Assembly: GCA_045588485.1 (NCBI GenBank)
Contig: JAZNEI010000014.1
Location: 21,150 to 85,149 of the forward strand
Length of the DNA: 64,000 bases
Direction of reading: 5' to 3'
Source of the DNA: HGM04593 sp045588485
GTDB lineage: Bacteria > Bacteroidota > Bacteroidia > Bacteroidales > Bacteroidaceae
A program made the position numbers and the translations under genes. This document shows, one piece after another, positions 22,867 to 32,321 of the stretch (positions are counted from its first letter, which is position 1; each line of letters starts with the position of its first letter). The notes under the pieces were generated by a model. That model was not told the origin of the DNA and did no database searches. It worked only from the letters and a program-made list of their open reading frames with translations.

Positions 22867-24651
22867 TTAATCCGAAGTAAAATCGAGCAATGTCTTTCGG
22901 TAAGCTGTGAATATAGCCGATTTTGAGATAAAGCCTATATAATTACCTGTTGTATCTTCAACGGGCAGATTCCAAGCATTAGTCTCCTCGAATTTACGCA
23001 TGACGGCCTCCATCGGCTCCTCAATGCTCAGTCTTACCGGTACGCTGCGCATCAGTTTGGCTACAGTGAAACGATGGTATAACTCCTGTCGGAACATCAT
23101 ATGCCTTATATCATCGAGATATACGATTCCCACAAGCCTGTCGGCCGCATTTACCACAGGGAATATGTTGCGTTTAGTCTTTGCAACAACGGCCGTAAGC
23201 GCCCCAAGGTCCATATCAGGGTCGACACGCATGAAATTCTTCTCTATCACATCCTCGACTTTAAGGATTGTGAGTACCGCCTGGTCTTTATGGTGAGTGA
23301 TAAGTTCTCCTCTCTGAGCCAAACGTATCGCATAGATATTATTATTGTCGAACAGACGTACGGTAAGATATGAACACACCGATACAATCATCAACGGCAA
23401 GAAGAGATTATATCCTCCCGTGAGTTCGGCTATAAGGAAAATTCCTGTCAACGGAGCGTGAAATACTCCCGACATAAGTGCCGCCATTCCAAAAAGAGCA
23501 AAATTCTTATCAGGAAGCACCTCTCCAAGCCCCAACATATTACATACTCCGGCAAACAGATAACCCGAGATACAGCCAAGAAAAAGACTGGGCGCAAATA
23601 TACCACCACAACCTCCACCGCAGTTGGTCACAGTAGATGCAAATACTTTGAAAAGTATTATCAGCGCCATGTAAATGAACAGCAGATTGGCATGCCCATA
23701 GAATAACGAATTATTCAGAATTACATCGGCCGAGGAACCGTTTATAAGATGGTTAATCATATTGTACCCCTCGCCATAAAGCGGTGGAAAGAGGAAAATC
23801 AATATACTAAGCACAGAACCACCAATGGCCAGACGCGCGTAAGGATTCTTGAAACGGCGGAAGAATTTCTCGACTCCGGCTGTCACATGTGTAAAATAGA
23901 GCGAAATTAGTCCGCACAATATTCCAAGAAGCATTACGTAAGGTACACGCGACACACTGAAAGCATCATCCAGCTGAAAATGGAACATCGCATCGGTACC
24001 CGAGAGCAGATAGGACAATGTAACAGCCGTAACGCTCGAAATGAGCAACGGCAATAGCGACGACATTGTAAGGTCGAGCATCAACACCTCGAGAGTAAAT
24101 ACAAGTCCAGCAATAGGAGCCTTGAAAATACCCGATACGGCACCTGCCGCACCACAACCAATGAGCAGCATCATCACCTTCTGGTCCATCTTGAAGAAAC
24201 TCGCAAGGTTCGACCCTATTGCCGAGCCTGTAAAGACAATCGGCGACTCGGCTCCTACCGAACCACCAAAACCAATGGTTATACCGCTGGCAATGAGCGA
24301 CGACCACATATTATGTCTCTTAATACGCCCTTGCCGACGCGAAATAGAGTAAAGCACCTTTGTTACTCCGTGGCTTATATCATCGCGCACCACATTACGT
24401 ATAAACAGTCCTGTGATAAAAATACCGACAACAGGGTATATCAGGTAGAGCCAATTGAACGAATCACTCTCGAATCCGCTTGTAAGCAGATGCTGTATAA
24501 ACTCGATAATATGCTTAAGCATATATGCAGCCAACGAGGAGATTACACCCACGACAAAACTCAGAAACAGTATAAACTGTCTCTGTGATATATGTTTCTC
24601 GCGCCACTCGATGAATCGGTCGAGCAAGTTTTTCTCCTTAGACTTCTCCAT
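22867..24651 (-). CDS. ClC-family chloride channel/transporter with CBS domains
   Basis: A 594-residue membrane protein. Residues 20-440 form the ClC core, with GGSVGAESPIVFTGSAIGSN (second ion-binding motif and gating Glu) and NCGGGCGGIFAPSLFLG (third motif, G-x-F-x-P). A pair of CBS domains occupies about 455-590 (MRVDPDMDLGALTAVVAKTKRNIFPVVN, and VRLSIEEPMEAVMRKFEETNAWNLPV). The Glu in GAESP favours a Cl-/H+ antiporter or gated channel; the two cannot be told apart here. Its ATG overlaps the stop of tsaC by one base, so the two genes are translationally linked. Confidence 0.94.
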   Translation of the reverse strand: MEKSKEKNLLDRFIEWREKHISQRQFILFLSFVVGVISSLAAYMLKHIIEFIQHLLTSGFESDSFNWLYLIYPVVGIFITGLFIRNVVRDDISHGVTKVLYSISRRQGRIKRHNMWSSLIASGITIGFGGSVGAESPIVFTGSAIGSNLASFFKMDQKVMMLLIGCGAAGAVSGIFKAPIAGLVFTLEVLMLDLTMSSLLPLLISSVTAVTLSYLLSGTDAMFHFQLDDAFSVSRVPYVMLLGILCGLISLYFTHVTAGVEKFFRRFKNPYARLAIGGSVLSILIFLFPPLYGEGYNMINHLINGSSADVILNNSLFYGHANLLFIYMALIILFKVFASTVTNCGGGCGGIFAPSLFLGCISGYLFAGVCNMLGLGEVLPDKNFALFGMAALMSGVFHAPLTGIFLIAELTGGYNLFLPLMIVSVCSYLTVRLFDNNNIYAIRLAQRGELITHHKDQAVLTILKVEDVIEKNFMRVDPDMDLGALTAVVAKTKRNIFPVVNAADRLVGIVYLDDIRHMMFRQELYHRFTVAKLMRSVPVRLSIEEPMEAVMRKFEETNAWNLPVEDTTGNYIGFISKSAIFTAYRKTLLDFTSD

Positions 24652-25223
24652 TATTGTCTTATTATTGTAACCTCCCCATTTTCTCCAAGTTTTATTATAC
24701 TCGAAGATTTTGGATTACCTTTCTCTAACTGCTTATATCCGACAACATAGTCTACAGCCTCAACAATCTCGGGGCTTATCTCGGCAAAGAAACGGGGTGT
24801 AGGCTCCCCGCTTATATTGGCCGAGGTAGATACAATTGCCTTCTGGAAACGATAGCAGAGTTCTTTAGAGAACAACTCGGATGTTACACGTATGCCTATA
24901 CTGCCATCCTCGGCAAGAAGGTTGGGTGCAAGATTTCGAGCGCCATCATATATTATCGTTAGCGGCTTATCGGTAAGTTCTATCAAGTCCCAAGCTACCG
25001 ACGGAACCTTTGAGACATAACGACAAATGCGGTCGGCATTGTCGACAAGCAACAACATTGCCTTATTGTCGGCACGACGTTTGATTTCGTAGACACGCTT
25101 TACCGCGTCGGCATTTGTAGCATCGCATCCAATGCCCCATACTGTATCGGTCGGATAAAGTATCACTCCACCCTTTTTCAGTACCTCGACACATTTCTTA
25201 GCTTCATCGGCTATTGTACCCAT
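24651..25223 (-). CDS. tsaC: Threonylcarbamoyl-AMP synthase (TsaC/Sua5/YrdC)
   Basis: A 190-residue protein that makes threonylcarbamoyl-AMP from Thr, bicarbonate and ATP, the first step of the t6A37 tRNA modification. Family motifs are LYPTDTVWGIGCDA, VYEIKRRADNKAMLLLV, LTDKPLTIIY and IVSTSANISGEPTPR. It is the short YrdC form without the Sua5 C-terminal domain. It lies 2 bases after prfC and overlaps the ClC gene by one base, in a translation-linked cluster prfC-tsaC-clc-fmt on the minus strand. Confidence 0.94.
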   Translation of the reverse strand: MGTIADEAKKCVEVLKKGGVILYPTDTVWGIGCDATNADAVKRVYEIKRRADNKAMLLLVDNADRICRYVSKVPSVAWDLIELTDKPLTIIYDGARNLAPNLLAEDGSIGIRVTSELFSKELCYRFQKAIVSTSANISGEPTPRFFAEISPEIVEAVDYVVGYKQLEKGNPKSSSIIKLGENGEVTIIRQ

Positions 25224-25225
25224 AA

Positions 25226-26800
25226 TTAAAATTCGCTTGTAAAGTGGAAACGTATATTCTTAAAGTCGTTCTGCGCCATTTGAAGCACATAGTTACTATC
25301 GGCAAGAAAGACATCTCGTCCTTCGATATCCTTTGCCATATATTGGTATTTGCGTCGTTTGAAATTCTCAAGCTCCTCTTGGTCGTCGCTCTCTATCCAA
25401 CAAGCCTTGTAAAGACTAACCGGCTCCCAACGGCACTTTGCATTATACTCATTTTCGAGACGATACTGTATAACCTCGAACTGAAGCTGTCCCACCGTAC
25501 CGATGAGTTTACGCCCGTTATGCTGGTTCACAAACAGCTGTGCCACACCTTCGCCCATAAGCTGGTCGATACCCTTTGCAAGCTGTTTTGTTTTCATAGG
25601 GTCGGCATTCTCTATATATTTGAACATTTCGGGCGAAAAGCTTGGCAATCCCTTGAAGTGCAACAATTCGCCCTCGGTAAGAGTATCACCTATCTTGAAG
25701 TTTCCTGTATCGGGCAAGCCTATGATATCTCCGGGGTAAGCCTCATCTATTGTACTTTTACGTTGCGCCATAAACTGTGTAGGCGACGAGAAACGTATAT
25801 CCTTACCCAATCTTATGTGGCGATAGGGAGCGTTACGCACAAATTTACCCGAGCATATTTTGCAGAATGCCACACACGAACGGTGGTTAGGGTCGATGTT
25901 GGCGGTAATCTTGAAGATAAAGCCTGTAAACTTTGCATCTTCGGGGCTGACCATACGCTCAACCGCTTGAACAGGGCGAGGGCTTGGAGCAATCTTAACG
26001 AAACAGTTCAACAACTCCTGAACACCGAAATTATTGAGTGCCGAGCCGAAGAAGACGGGAGCCACCTTTGCATCGAGATACTCCTGAACATCAAACTCGG
26101 GATAAACACCCTCGACAAGTTCAAGGTCGTTACGCAGATGCTCGGCCTGCTCTTCCCCTATACTCTCATCAAGCTGTTTGCTGTTTACATCTACCTCTAT
26201 TTTTTCGGTAACACGCTGTTTATTGGGAGTAAAAAGGTCGAGTTTCTGTTCATATATATTATATACACCTTTGAAGCGTGCCCCTTGGTCGATAGGCCAG
26301 CTAAGCGGACGTACAGCTATCTGCAACTCATTCTCGAGTTCGTCGAGAAGGTCGAACGGGTCGCGTCCCTCACGGTCCATCTTGTTCACAAACACAATAA
26401 CAGGAGTGTTACGCATACGGCACACAGCCATCAGTTTACGTGTCTGTGTCTCAACACCCTTTGCACTATCCACAACAATTATTACGCTGTCCACCGCAGT
26501 AAGTGTGCGGAAGGTATCCTCGGCAAAATCCTGGTGTCCCGGAGTATCGAGGATATTAATCTTGTATCCCTCGTAATCGAACTCCATTACCGATGTTGTC
26601 ACCGAAATACCACGCTGCTTCTCAATCTCCATCCAATCGGATGTAGCACTCTTCTTTATCTTGTTCGATTTCACAGCACCTGCCACCTGAATCTGTCCTC
26701 CAAAGAGCAGCAGTTTCTCGGTGAGTGTAGTTTTTCCGGCATCGGGGTGCGATATTATCGCAAAAGTTCTTCTTCTTCCTATCTCTTCTTGAATATTCAT
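25226..26800 (-). CDS. prfC: Peptide chain release factor 3
   Basis: A 524-residue translational GTPase that recycles RF1/RF2 from the ribosome after termination. G1 is ISHPDAGKTTLTEKLL, with switch I around SDWMEIEKQRGISVTTSV, G3 DTPGHQDFAEDTFR, and G4 NKMDREGRDPFDLL. The later part holds the EF-Tu-like domain 2 and an RF3-specific C-terminal region (GQLQFEVIQYRLENEYNAKCRWEPV). Length and start are standard. A 573-codon open frame on the opposite strand is a shadow of this gene's codon bias. The gene is first in a cluster with tsaC. Confidence 0.97.
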   Translation of the reverse strand: MNIQEEIGRRRTFAIISHPDAGKTTLTEKLLLFGGQIQVAGAVKSNKIKKSATSDWMEIEKQRGISVTTSVMEFDYEGYKINILDTPGHQDFAEDTFRTLTAVDSVIIVVDSAKGVETQTRKLMAVCRMRNTPVIVFVNKMDREGRDPFDLLDELENELQIAVRPLSWPIDQGARFKGVYNIYEQKLDLFTPNKQRVTEKIEVDVNSKQLDESIGEEQAEHLRNDLELVEGVYPEFDVQEYLDAKVAPVFFGSALNNFGVQELLNCFVKIAPSPRPVQAVERMVSPEDAKFTGFIFKITANIDPNHRSCVAFCKICSGKFVRNAPYRHIRLGKDIRFSSPTQFMAQRKSTIDEAYPGDIIGLPDTGNFKIGDTLTEGELLHFKGLPSFSPEMFKYIENADPMKTKQLAKGIDQLMGEGVAQLFVNQHNGRKLIGTVGQLQFEVIQYRLENEYNAKCRWEPVSLYKACWIESDDQEELENFKRRKYQYMAKDIEGRDVFLADSNYVLQMAQNDFKNIRFHFTSEF

Positions 26801-26897
26801 CTATACGTAGTTTTTATCTTGTTTCTAAAAAAGCAAATCCGCTGCAGTTGCACACTCGTACCTACCGCAGGGATTATATTATCCGGCTCAATGTCTA

Positions 26898-27455
26898 TTA
26901 AGCCTCATCCTCTTCGAGATTCAGTTTACCCTCCTCTTCCTCTTTGTAATAGAGCGATAACATAGAGATAAACTTACTAATCTCGGTTGTTGCAGCCAAA
27001 GTCTCCTCATTTATGGTGCGACGCTGCAATTTCATCATCCACACCATATAAAGTGCATCGAAGCAGTTCTCAAGCTCGGGTTTTTCCCGTCCCTCACTCT
27101 TATTGCGAAACTCAACGATAAAGGGTAACGCCTTATAATATGCAGCCGAATAGTAAGGCACCTTTGGTGACTTCAACAGCCTCTGATGCAGGTCGGTGAG
27201 CATAATTACAACATTCTTGTTTATCTGCAGATGCCCACTCTCTGCAACCCCTTCGATGCGCATCATCTCGATGAGATTCGAGTACCACTCTACAAGTTCG
27301 GTACGTTGTGCAGCCGGCAAATTATATGGGTCTACCATTACCGACTGAATCTTATCAATCGACAATTCATTTGCACGCAACAAGTCCTCGACCTGCCACA
27401 TATACAGCAGGAACTCTGCTATATTATTCTTTCTAAGTTCTCTTGAAACAAACAA
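26898..27455 (-). CDS. DUF4924 family protein
   Basis: A 185-residue, mostly helical, acidic protein, with IAEFLLYMWQVEDLLRANELSIDKIQ near the start and KFISMLSLYYKEEEEGKLNLEEDEA at the end. I recognise this as DUF4924, a family limited to Bacteroidota with no known function. It has no signal peptide or membrane span. It lies 12 bases downstream of the LysE-type gene and about 100 bases upstream of prfC, on the same strand. Confidence 0.82.
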   Translation of the reverse strand: MFVSRELRKNNIAEFLLYMWQVEDLLRANELSIDKIQSVMVDPYNLPAAQRTELVEWYSNLIEMMRIEGVAESGHLQINKNVVIMLTDLHQRLLKSPKVPYYSAAYYKALPFIVEFRNKSEGREKPELENCFDALYMVWMMKLQRRTINEETLAATTEISKFISMLSLYYKEEEEGKLNLEEDEA

Positions 27456-27467
27456 AGCCTATCTCTA

Positions 27468-28160
27468 TTAATGGAACGAGTAAATACCTGTAAAAAGAAG
27501 GACTGCACTAACAAACGATGCAATCATTACCACAGCACCGATAATGCGGTTTATAATCCACACACCATATACATCGAAACGTGAACGCAATTTGTTCACA
27601 ACGTATGTAATAAACAACCACCATAAGACAGCACCGGCGAAGATAGAAAGATAGCCGATAGCCTGCTGATAATAGGGCTGTTCGGGAAGCATGAACTTCA
27701 TAGGCGTGAACATAGCCATGAACAACAGTATTATAAGCGGATTCGATAGTGTAATAAAGAATCCCGTTACACAGTTCTGCACAAGACTGCTACGATTGCG
27801 ACTCACCTTACGTGTGTTACGTGCCGGGTTGCTGCGATAGGTGTGAACACCAAAGATAAAAAGCAACACCGAACCTACAAGCTGCAACCAGAACAAATTA
27901 CGCTGGTTATGAATGAAATCATAGATGAACGACAATCCATAGCCTGTGATAAGAGCATAAATAATATCACTGATAGCAGCACCGAAACCTGTCACCAAGC
28001 CATAGATACGCCCTTTATTCAATGTACGTTGAATACAGAGCACACCTACAGGACCCATAGGTGCCGAAGCCACTATGCCTATTATTATACCCTTCACAAT
28101 CGTCTCAACGACCGATATTTGGGATACAAGTTGCTGTAAAAACTCGTTAATTTCGTTCAT
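27468..28160 (-). CDS. LysE-family transporter
   Basis: A 230-residue integral membrane protein with six predicted spans. The start GIIIGIVASAPMGPVGVLCIQRTLNKGRIYGLVTGFGAAISDIIYALITGYGLSFI carries the LysE/RhtB signature: A-P-G/M-G-P near the first span and a G-x-G-x-A-x-x-D pattern in the second. Relatives export amino acids, but the substrate of Bacteroidota members is not known. On the minus strand a TAnnTTTG-like box (TACTTTCG) and a T-rich stretch lie in the 135-base region upstream. Confidence 0.85.
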   Translation of the reverse strand: MNEINEFLQQLVSQISVVETIVKGIIIGIVASAPMGPVGVLCIQRTLNKGRIYGLVTGFGAAISDIIYALITGYGLSFIYDFIHNQRNLFWLQLVGSVLLFIFGVHTYRSNPARNTRKVSRNRSSLVQNCVTGFFITLSNPLIILLFMAMFTPMKFMLPEQPYYQQAIGYLSIFAGAVLWWLFITYVVNKLRSRFDVYGVWIINRIIGAVVMIASFVSAVLLFTGIYSFH

Positions 28161-28295
28161 CCTTGCAAAGTTGCCATTTTTTTATGAAAAAAACACATAG
28201 TTAATATATTTTTTTCATCGTTATAAGCAAAAATTTTGCGAAAGTACATTTTTTATGTATCTCTCGCAAAATTTAAAGAATAATATAACTAATTA

Positions 28296-29705
28296 TTATT
28301 TTCCAAAAGAAATATTTACACCAAACGATACGCTGGCATTCATATTCTCAAGTGGTATATACTGTTTTCCCACCTTTCCTATAAAACAATCAGTACCAAC
28401 GAAGAAACTTATACCCGGACAGTGTATGTTTGCCATAGCACCAAATCCTGCTCCAAAATCAGCAAGTGTACCACTCAAAGCAAAATCAAATACACTCAAA
28501 GGCGATACAGTAATCATCAATGAAGTTTGGTTATAAGAATAGATATCATCGAAGCAGTGTGTATAAAGCAAACCTGCACTCAATTTATCATAGAAAGGCA
28601 TGCTATACTCCACACCTAAACTCAATTTTGCACCTATACCTGAACTTACGCTACCTTCACCCTTATCCTCAAGTGTAAAGAAATCCTCCAACTCGTCACG
28701 TGTAACATCCCACTGGTCCTCGAGACTCTCATTCTTGCTATCCGAGTGGATACCCATTTCACTAAATCCGTCAAACACGTATGTATCCTCGGGAGCAATT
28801 GCTGCACGAGCAGCATTGTTCCATTTTATAAATCCTAAATCGGTCAATGAAGCCGATACAACAAGTCCTTTGGTAAGACATTCAGAGAGATCGTATGTTG
28901 CACCCATATCAAGACCCATACCAAAACCCTGGAGACCCAGCATAATATCATCATATCCATCAACAACCTTTTTGCCACCCACCGATTTCTCTTCAGAATA
29001 GGTAAACGCACCACCAAAAGCAATATCTGCATTACCCTTTGCTGCAATCTCCCATCTGTCACTATTCATTGAAACATCCATATTGTCGAACCCGGCATTG
29101 GCATACGCAAGACCAAATAGCAACTTGACACGCGCACCTACCGTAAGACTCGAATTTACTTTATGCGAATGTCCAAATGACAAATCTGCAAAGTTTCTTG
29201 TGCGCATATTGATATCACCAAACGAGTAATGTTCTCCACCCATATCTTTCATAAAACGGAACATATCATATGGCAGGCTGAATCCTGTTTGTGAGCGCAA
29301 AGTAAGATCAATTGTACTATATCCTCCAAAAGCCTTAAAGCCCATAGAAAGAACAGTAAAATCCATATTTAGGTTAACAAGATTATTGCTCTCTAGATTT
29401 CCAAGAAAATCATCAGCCGACACCGAAGAATGCATAAATGTTACAAGTTCATTATTATTATAAGGTGACTCATAAAGGAAATTAGACATTCCTGCATTAC
29501 CCATTGAACTGATATTTATACCGCCCAAAATAGGAAAAGAAAAATAAGGTCTCTGACCGTTCAACGCCGGATTAAGACGATAACGAAATAGATTACCATC
29601 CATAAAATATCCTGTACGTAACGCCTGTGCCGATGCAGCCAATGACATTACTGCCATTACTGTAACAACAAATAATCTTTTTATGTCAAAACAAATATTT
29701 TTCAT
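28296..29705 (-). CDS. DUF5723 outer-membrane-type protein
   Basis: A 469-residue protein with a signal peptide (residues 1-27, ending ASAQA) and a beta-barrel-like composition of alternating strands (LNMDFTVLSMGFKAFGGYSTIDLTLRSQTGF, VNSSLTVGARVKLLFGLAYANAG). The segment NPALNGQRPYFSFPILGGINIS following the signal peptide is characteristic of DUF5723. The final residues, NMNASVSFGVNISFGK, fit an outer-membrane C-terminal strand. Function is unknown. It is 33 bases downstream of a large lipoprotein gene, with which it forms a probable two-gene unit. Confidence 0.8.
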   Translation of the reverse strand: MKNICFDIKRLFVVTVMAVMSLAASAQALRTGYFMDGNLFRYRLNPALNGQRPYFSFPILGGINISSMGNAGMSNFLYESPYNNNELVTFMHSSVSADDFLGNLESNNLVNLNMDFTVLSMGFKAFGGYSTIDLTLRSQTGFSLPYDMFRFMKDMGGEHYSFGDINMRTRNFADLSFGHSHKVNSSLTVGARVKLLFGLAYANAGFDNMDVSMNSDRWEIAAKGNADIAFGGAFTYSEEKSVGGKKVVDGYDDIMLGLQGFGMGLDMGATYDLSECLTKGLVVSASLTDLGFIKWNNAARAAIAPEDTYVFDGFSEMGIHSDSKNESLEDQWDVTRDELEDFFTLEDKGEGSVSSGIGAKLSLGVEYSMPFYDKLSAGLLYTHCFDDIYSYNQTSLMITVSPLSVFDFALSGTLADFGAGFGAMANIHCPGISFFVGTDCFIGKVGKQYIPLENMNASVSFGVNISFGK

Positions 29706-29738
29706 AGCTATTATCTTTATTGAATGTCACATTCTTAA

Positions 29739-31577
29739 TTAATTCATATCAACCTCTATAGACTCATCTACCCTAACCGAGATTTTCTTTATTTGAATAT
29801 ACTCGTTTGCGTTTAAGGCACCTGCTCCCTTACCATCTATAATGAGGTCTACGACACTCAGGTCACTCAGTTCACCATTCACAGCCTTGAGGTTTATCTC
29901 AACAACAGTCTCGACCGGGTCGGTAAGTCGACCATCTTTGTATCCATTTCCTGCTGCAATTTCATTAGAAACATTCACTGCTATACCATTCAGTTTTGTA
30001 ACGCCATCTTTTTTATATGCGATAATCGTAGGAGTGAAACTTGCAGGTACTGTATTATCAATAGTGATACTCAATGTAACTGAATTGATATCTGTAACAT
30101 AGTCCGTAATCTCCTCGGGGTTATCACCAAGTACATCCTCTATTCTTTCGGTATACTCAAGAGCAAAAGAATCAAAATCCATAGGTGCCAACAATTTATA
30201 TGACCCCTCTACTGTCATTTCCTTTCCTAATTCGATTTTTGTAATAGCCTTTTCATCTACTCTTGGCTCTAAATATAGGCTCAACTCATCGGGAACAATC
30301 TTTATTAAATCGTTAAGATTAGGTATATGCACCGTTGTGTATCCATCCAGACTATTTCCCAAGCGCGACATATAGTACTTATTGACAGCCGAAGCATATA
30401 CATACACACCGGTATTCACTTCGGCATTCTCTACAAATGCACCTTCTTTATAACCTTTAATATTAATATCACCATATATATTTACAGGAGCACCATTCTC
30501 TAAGGTGACAAATAATTGAGGATTTGTAAACTCAAAATCCAAATTATCGAGGTCATCACCAAGATCTATCTCAACAGATGTTTCAACAGGGTCAATTTCG
30601 GGAGAAAAACGTCCCTCTACACTCTCTACCGCGATTCTATCAACTTTAAATTCAGCATCTACCTTTACGCCTTTGATTTCTGACAAATTATCAACACTCA
30701 GATACAGTGTATCAGAGAACAAAGCTCCATAGACACTCAGTTCTTCATCCTTGATAACTATACGGCCATCAACGACATTCAATTCTCCATTCTCCATTTT
30801 TGAAAAATCCAATGCAAGCAAAGGTACTGTGTATAAGAAATGCTTCTGACCTTTTCCGACTTTTTTCTCAACAACATCGTCGATATATAGTCTATTATTC
30901 TCTAACTTTACATCATCGTCAAAAACAAAGTAATTAGGTACCTCGATATAGAATGCACTATAACCATCGACACCTTTCGTATGAATATGCAGACTATCTA
31001 TAAACTTTTCATAAATTTCATTATTGTCTGTCAAAGAAACGGTAATATCCATTGTCAGCAATACCGACTCTTTAAATGAGATATTATCAATAGCAAGAAC
31101 CTCTACCGGAACGTCCTCATCTATTTCGAATGTTGTTGTATTTTCATCTATCTCATCTTCAAGCACATAGGCAAACATTTGCTCCGATACAAAATCTTTC
31201 ATATCGTCGGGAACATCTGTGCCTATATCCATTTTTTTCAAATTAAAATCATAGACCTTACTATCGACCAAAGGTTTGATATTTATATCAAAAGGCTCAA
31301 CGTCAAAACTTGTTGCATCTATAGTACCGGTCTCTTCGATAGAGTAAAATCCTGTTTCTTCATTAATTTTAATAACATCGCTGTCCAAAGTATCCAATAA
31401 TTCTGTAAGCATTATCTTCTCGGATGAACCTAAAGGAATTGTAACTCCTTCTCCAACAGCAACAGTCATATCAATATCTTTCGACAAATCATATGTTTTG
31501 TCTACGCTGCACGAAACGGCGAATAAAGAGATTATCGGAAAGGCTAAATTCCGAAGTAGTTTTGTGTAGTTTTTCAT
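29739..31577 (-). CDS. Large repetitive lipoprotein paired with the DUF5723 protein
   Basis: A 612-residue predicted lipoprotein. The signal peptide ends in the lipobox FAVSCS, so Cys23 is the probable lipid site. The body is acidic and beta-rich, with recurring short domains built on E-I-D-L or T-V-x-I patterns (for example PVETSVEIDLGDDLDNLDFEFTNPQLFV and PVETVVEINLKAVNGELSDLSVVDLII). I do not recognise a named family. Cotranscription with the outer-membrane DUF5723 gene suggests that the two work together at the outer membrane. Confidence 0.75.
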   Translation of the reverse strand: MKNYTKLLRNLAFPIISLFAVSCSVDKTYDLSKDIDMTVAVGEGVTIPLGSSEKIMLTELLDTLDSDVIKINEETGFYSIEETGTIDATSFDVEPFDINIKPLVDSKVYDFNLKKMDIGTDVPDDMKDFVSEQMFAYVLEDEIDENTTTFEIDEDVPVEVLAIDNISFKESVLLTMDITVSLTDNNEIYEKFIDSLHIHTKGVDGYSAFYIEVPNYFVFDDDVKLENNRLYIDDVVEKKVGKGQKHFLYTVPLLALDFSKMENGELNVVDGRIVIKDEELSVYGALFSDTLYLSVDNLSEIKGVKVDAEFKVDRIAVESVEGRFSPEIDPVETSVEIDLGDDLDNLDFEFTNPQLFVTLENGAPVNIYGDINIKGYKEGAFVENAEVNTGVYVYASAVNKYYMSRLGNSLDGYTTVHIPNLNDLIKIVPDELSLYLEPRVDEKAITKIELGKEMTVEGSYKLLAPMDFDSFALEYTERIEDVLGDNPEEITDYVTDINSVTLSITIDNTVPASFTPTIIAYKKDGVTKLNGIAVNVSNEIAAGNGYKDGRLTDPVETVVEINLKAVNGELSDLSVVDLIIDGKGAGALNANEYIQIKKISVRVDESIEVDMN

Positions 31578-31612
31578 AATTATAAAATTTATATTTAATT
31601 CTGCGACAATAT

Positions 31613-32194
31613 TTATTGTTCAATTATCTCTATCCTCGTATTATTTTCTTTTAAATGTTGTTTACGCCGATACAGTATCAATATCGAGGTTAACAAGTCG
31701 GATACTCCTCCAATAACAGCACCTACACCAAGCAATATGAAAGGAAGCGATGCCGCATCAAATGGGTTTAAAAGAACAGACAAGCCTACAACTACAAGCG
31801 CCAATGGCATAATATACATTACCAACGGTACATGCAAAATTCTTCGAGCCAAAATAAGAGATACAATCTGATATAACCCCATAAGCGATATAAGGACACC
31901 TAACAGTATCATAAGAATCTCGACAAAAAATGCAGGTGTAAGCAACAGCCACAATCCAAAGACAAGACTTCCCAACGATGTAAATAATGTAAAAGGAAAA
32001 TGTTCTTTGCGTATTGTTCCCGTATTCTTATTCAATAAATATGATACAAGTACAAAAAGGCTCGGTAAGATAAACGCAGTTCCTATACATTGAACTATTA
32101 TAGGCATTATCACCTCGCGTTGCATAAGAAGTAACACACCCACAAGAATAGTAGCCACACTACGTACTATAATATTCAGCATACCCATAGCCAT
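31613..32194 (-). CDS. HdeD/DUF308-like membrane protein
   Basis: A 193-residue protein with six hydrophobic spans. Paired spans of the form LVGVLLLM...II...GTAFILPSLFVL and GLWLLLTPAFFVEILMILLGVLISLMGLYQIVSLI match the DUF308 repeats of HdeD-type acid-resistance proteins. The C-terminus is basic and hydrophilic (LYRRKQHLKENNTRIEIIEQ). It lies 35 bases upstream of the large lipoprotein gene on the same strand and could be its first cistron. Function in Bacteroidota is not established. Confidence 0.75.
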   Translation of the reverse strand: MAMGMLNIIVRSVATILVGVLLLMQREVIMPIIVQCIGTAFILPSLFVLVSYLLNKNTGTIRKEHFPFTLFTSLGSLVFGLWLLLTPAFFVEILMILLGVLISLMGLYQIVSLILARRILHVPLVMYIMPLALVVVGLSVLLNPFDAASLPFILLGVGAVIGGVSDLLTSILILYRRKQHLKENNTRIEIIEQ

Positions 32195-32267
32195 TTTTAT
32201 ATATAAACAAGAATATGTGATGGCAAAGATAGCGATTATGTATTAAAAACTGCAAAAAAAATAAAAA

Positions 32268-32298
32268 AATGCTTCTAACATATAATTGTAGAAGCATT
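32268..32298 (-). terminator. Terminator of the gldE-like gene
   Basis: AATGCTTCTA (32268-32277) and TAGAAGCATT (32289-32298) are perfect 10-base arms. On the minus strand a TTTTTTTATTTT tail follows. It starts 24 bases past the stop codon. Confidence 0.82.
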
Positions 32299-32321
32299 AA
32301 TAATAAACCCTTGCAATAAAA

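Noticed and set aside
25244..26965. 573-codon open frame on the plus strand opposite prfC
   Set aside because: It mirrors the well-supported prfC frame, encodes low-complexity Leu/His/Cys-rich sequence with no family pattern, and arises from codon bias on the other strand.
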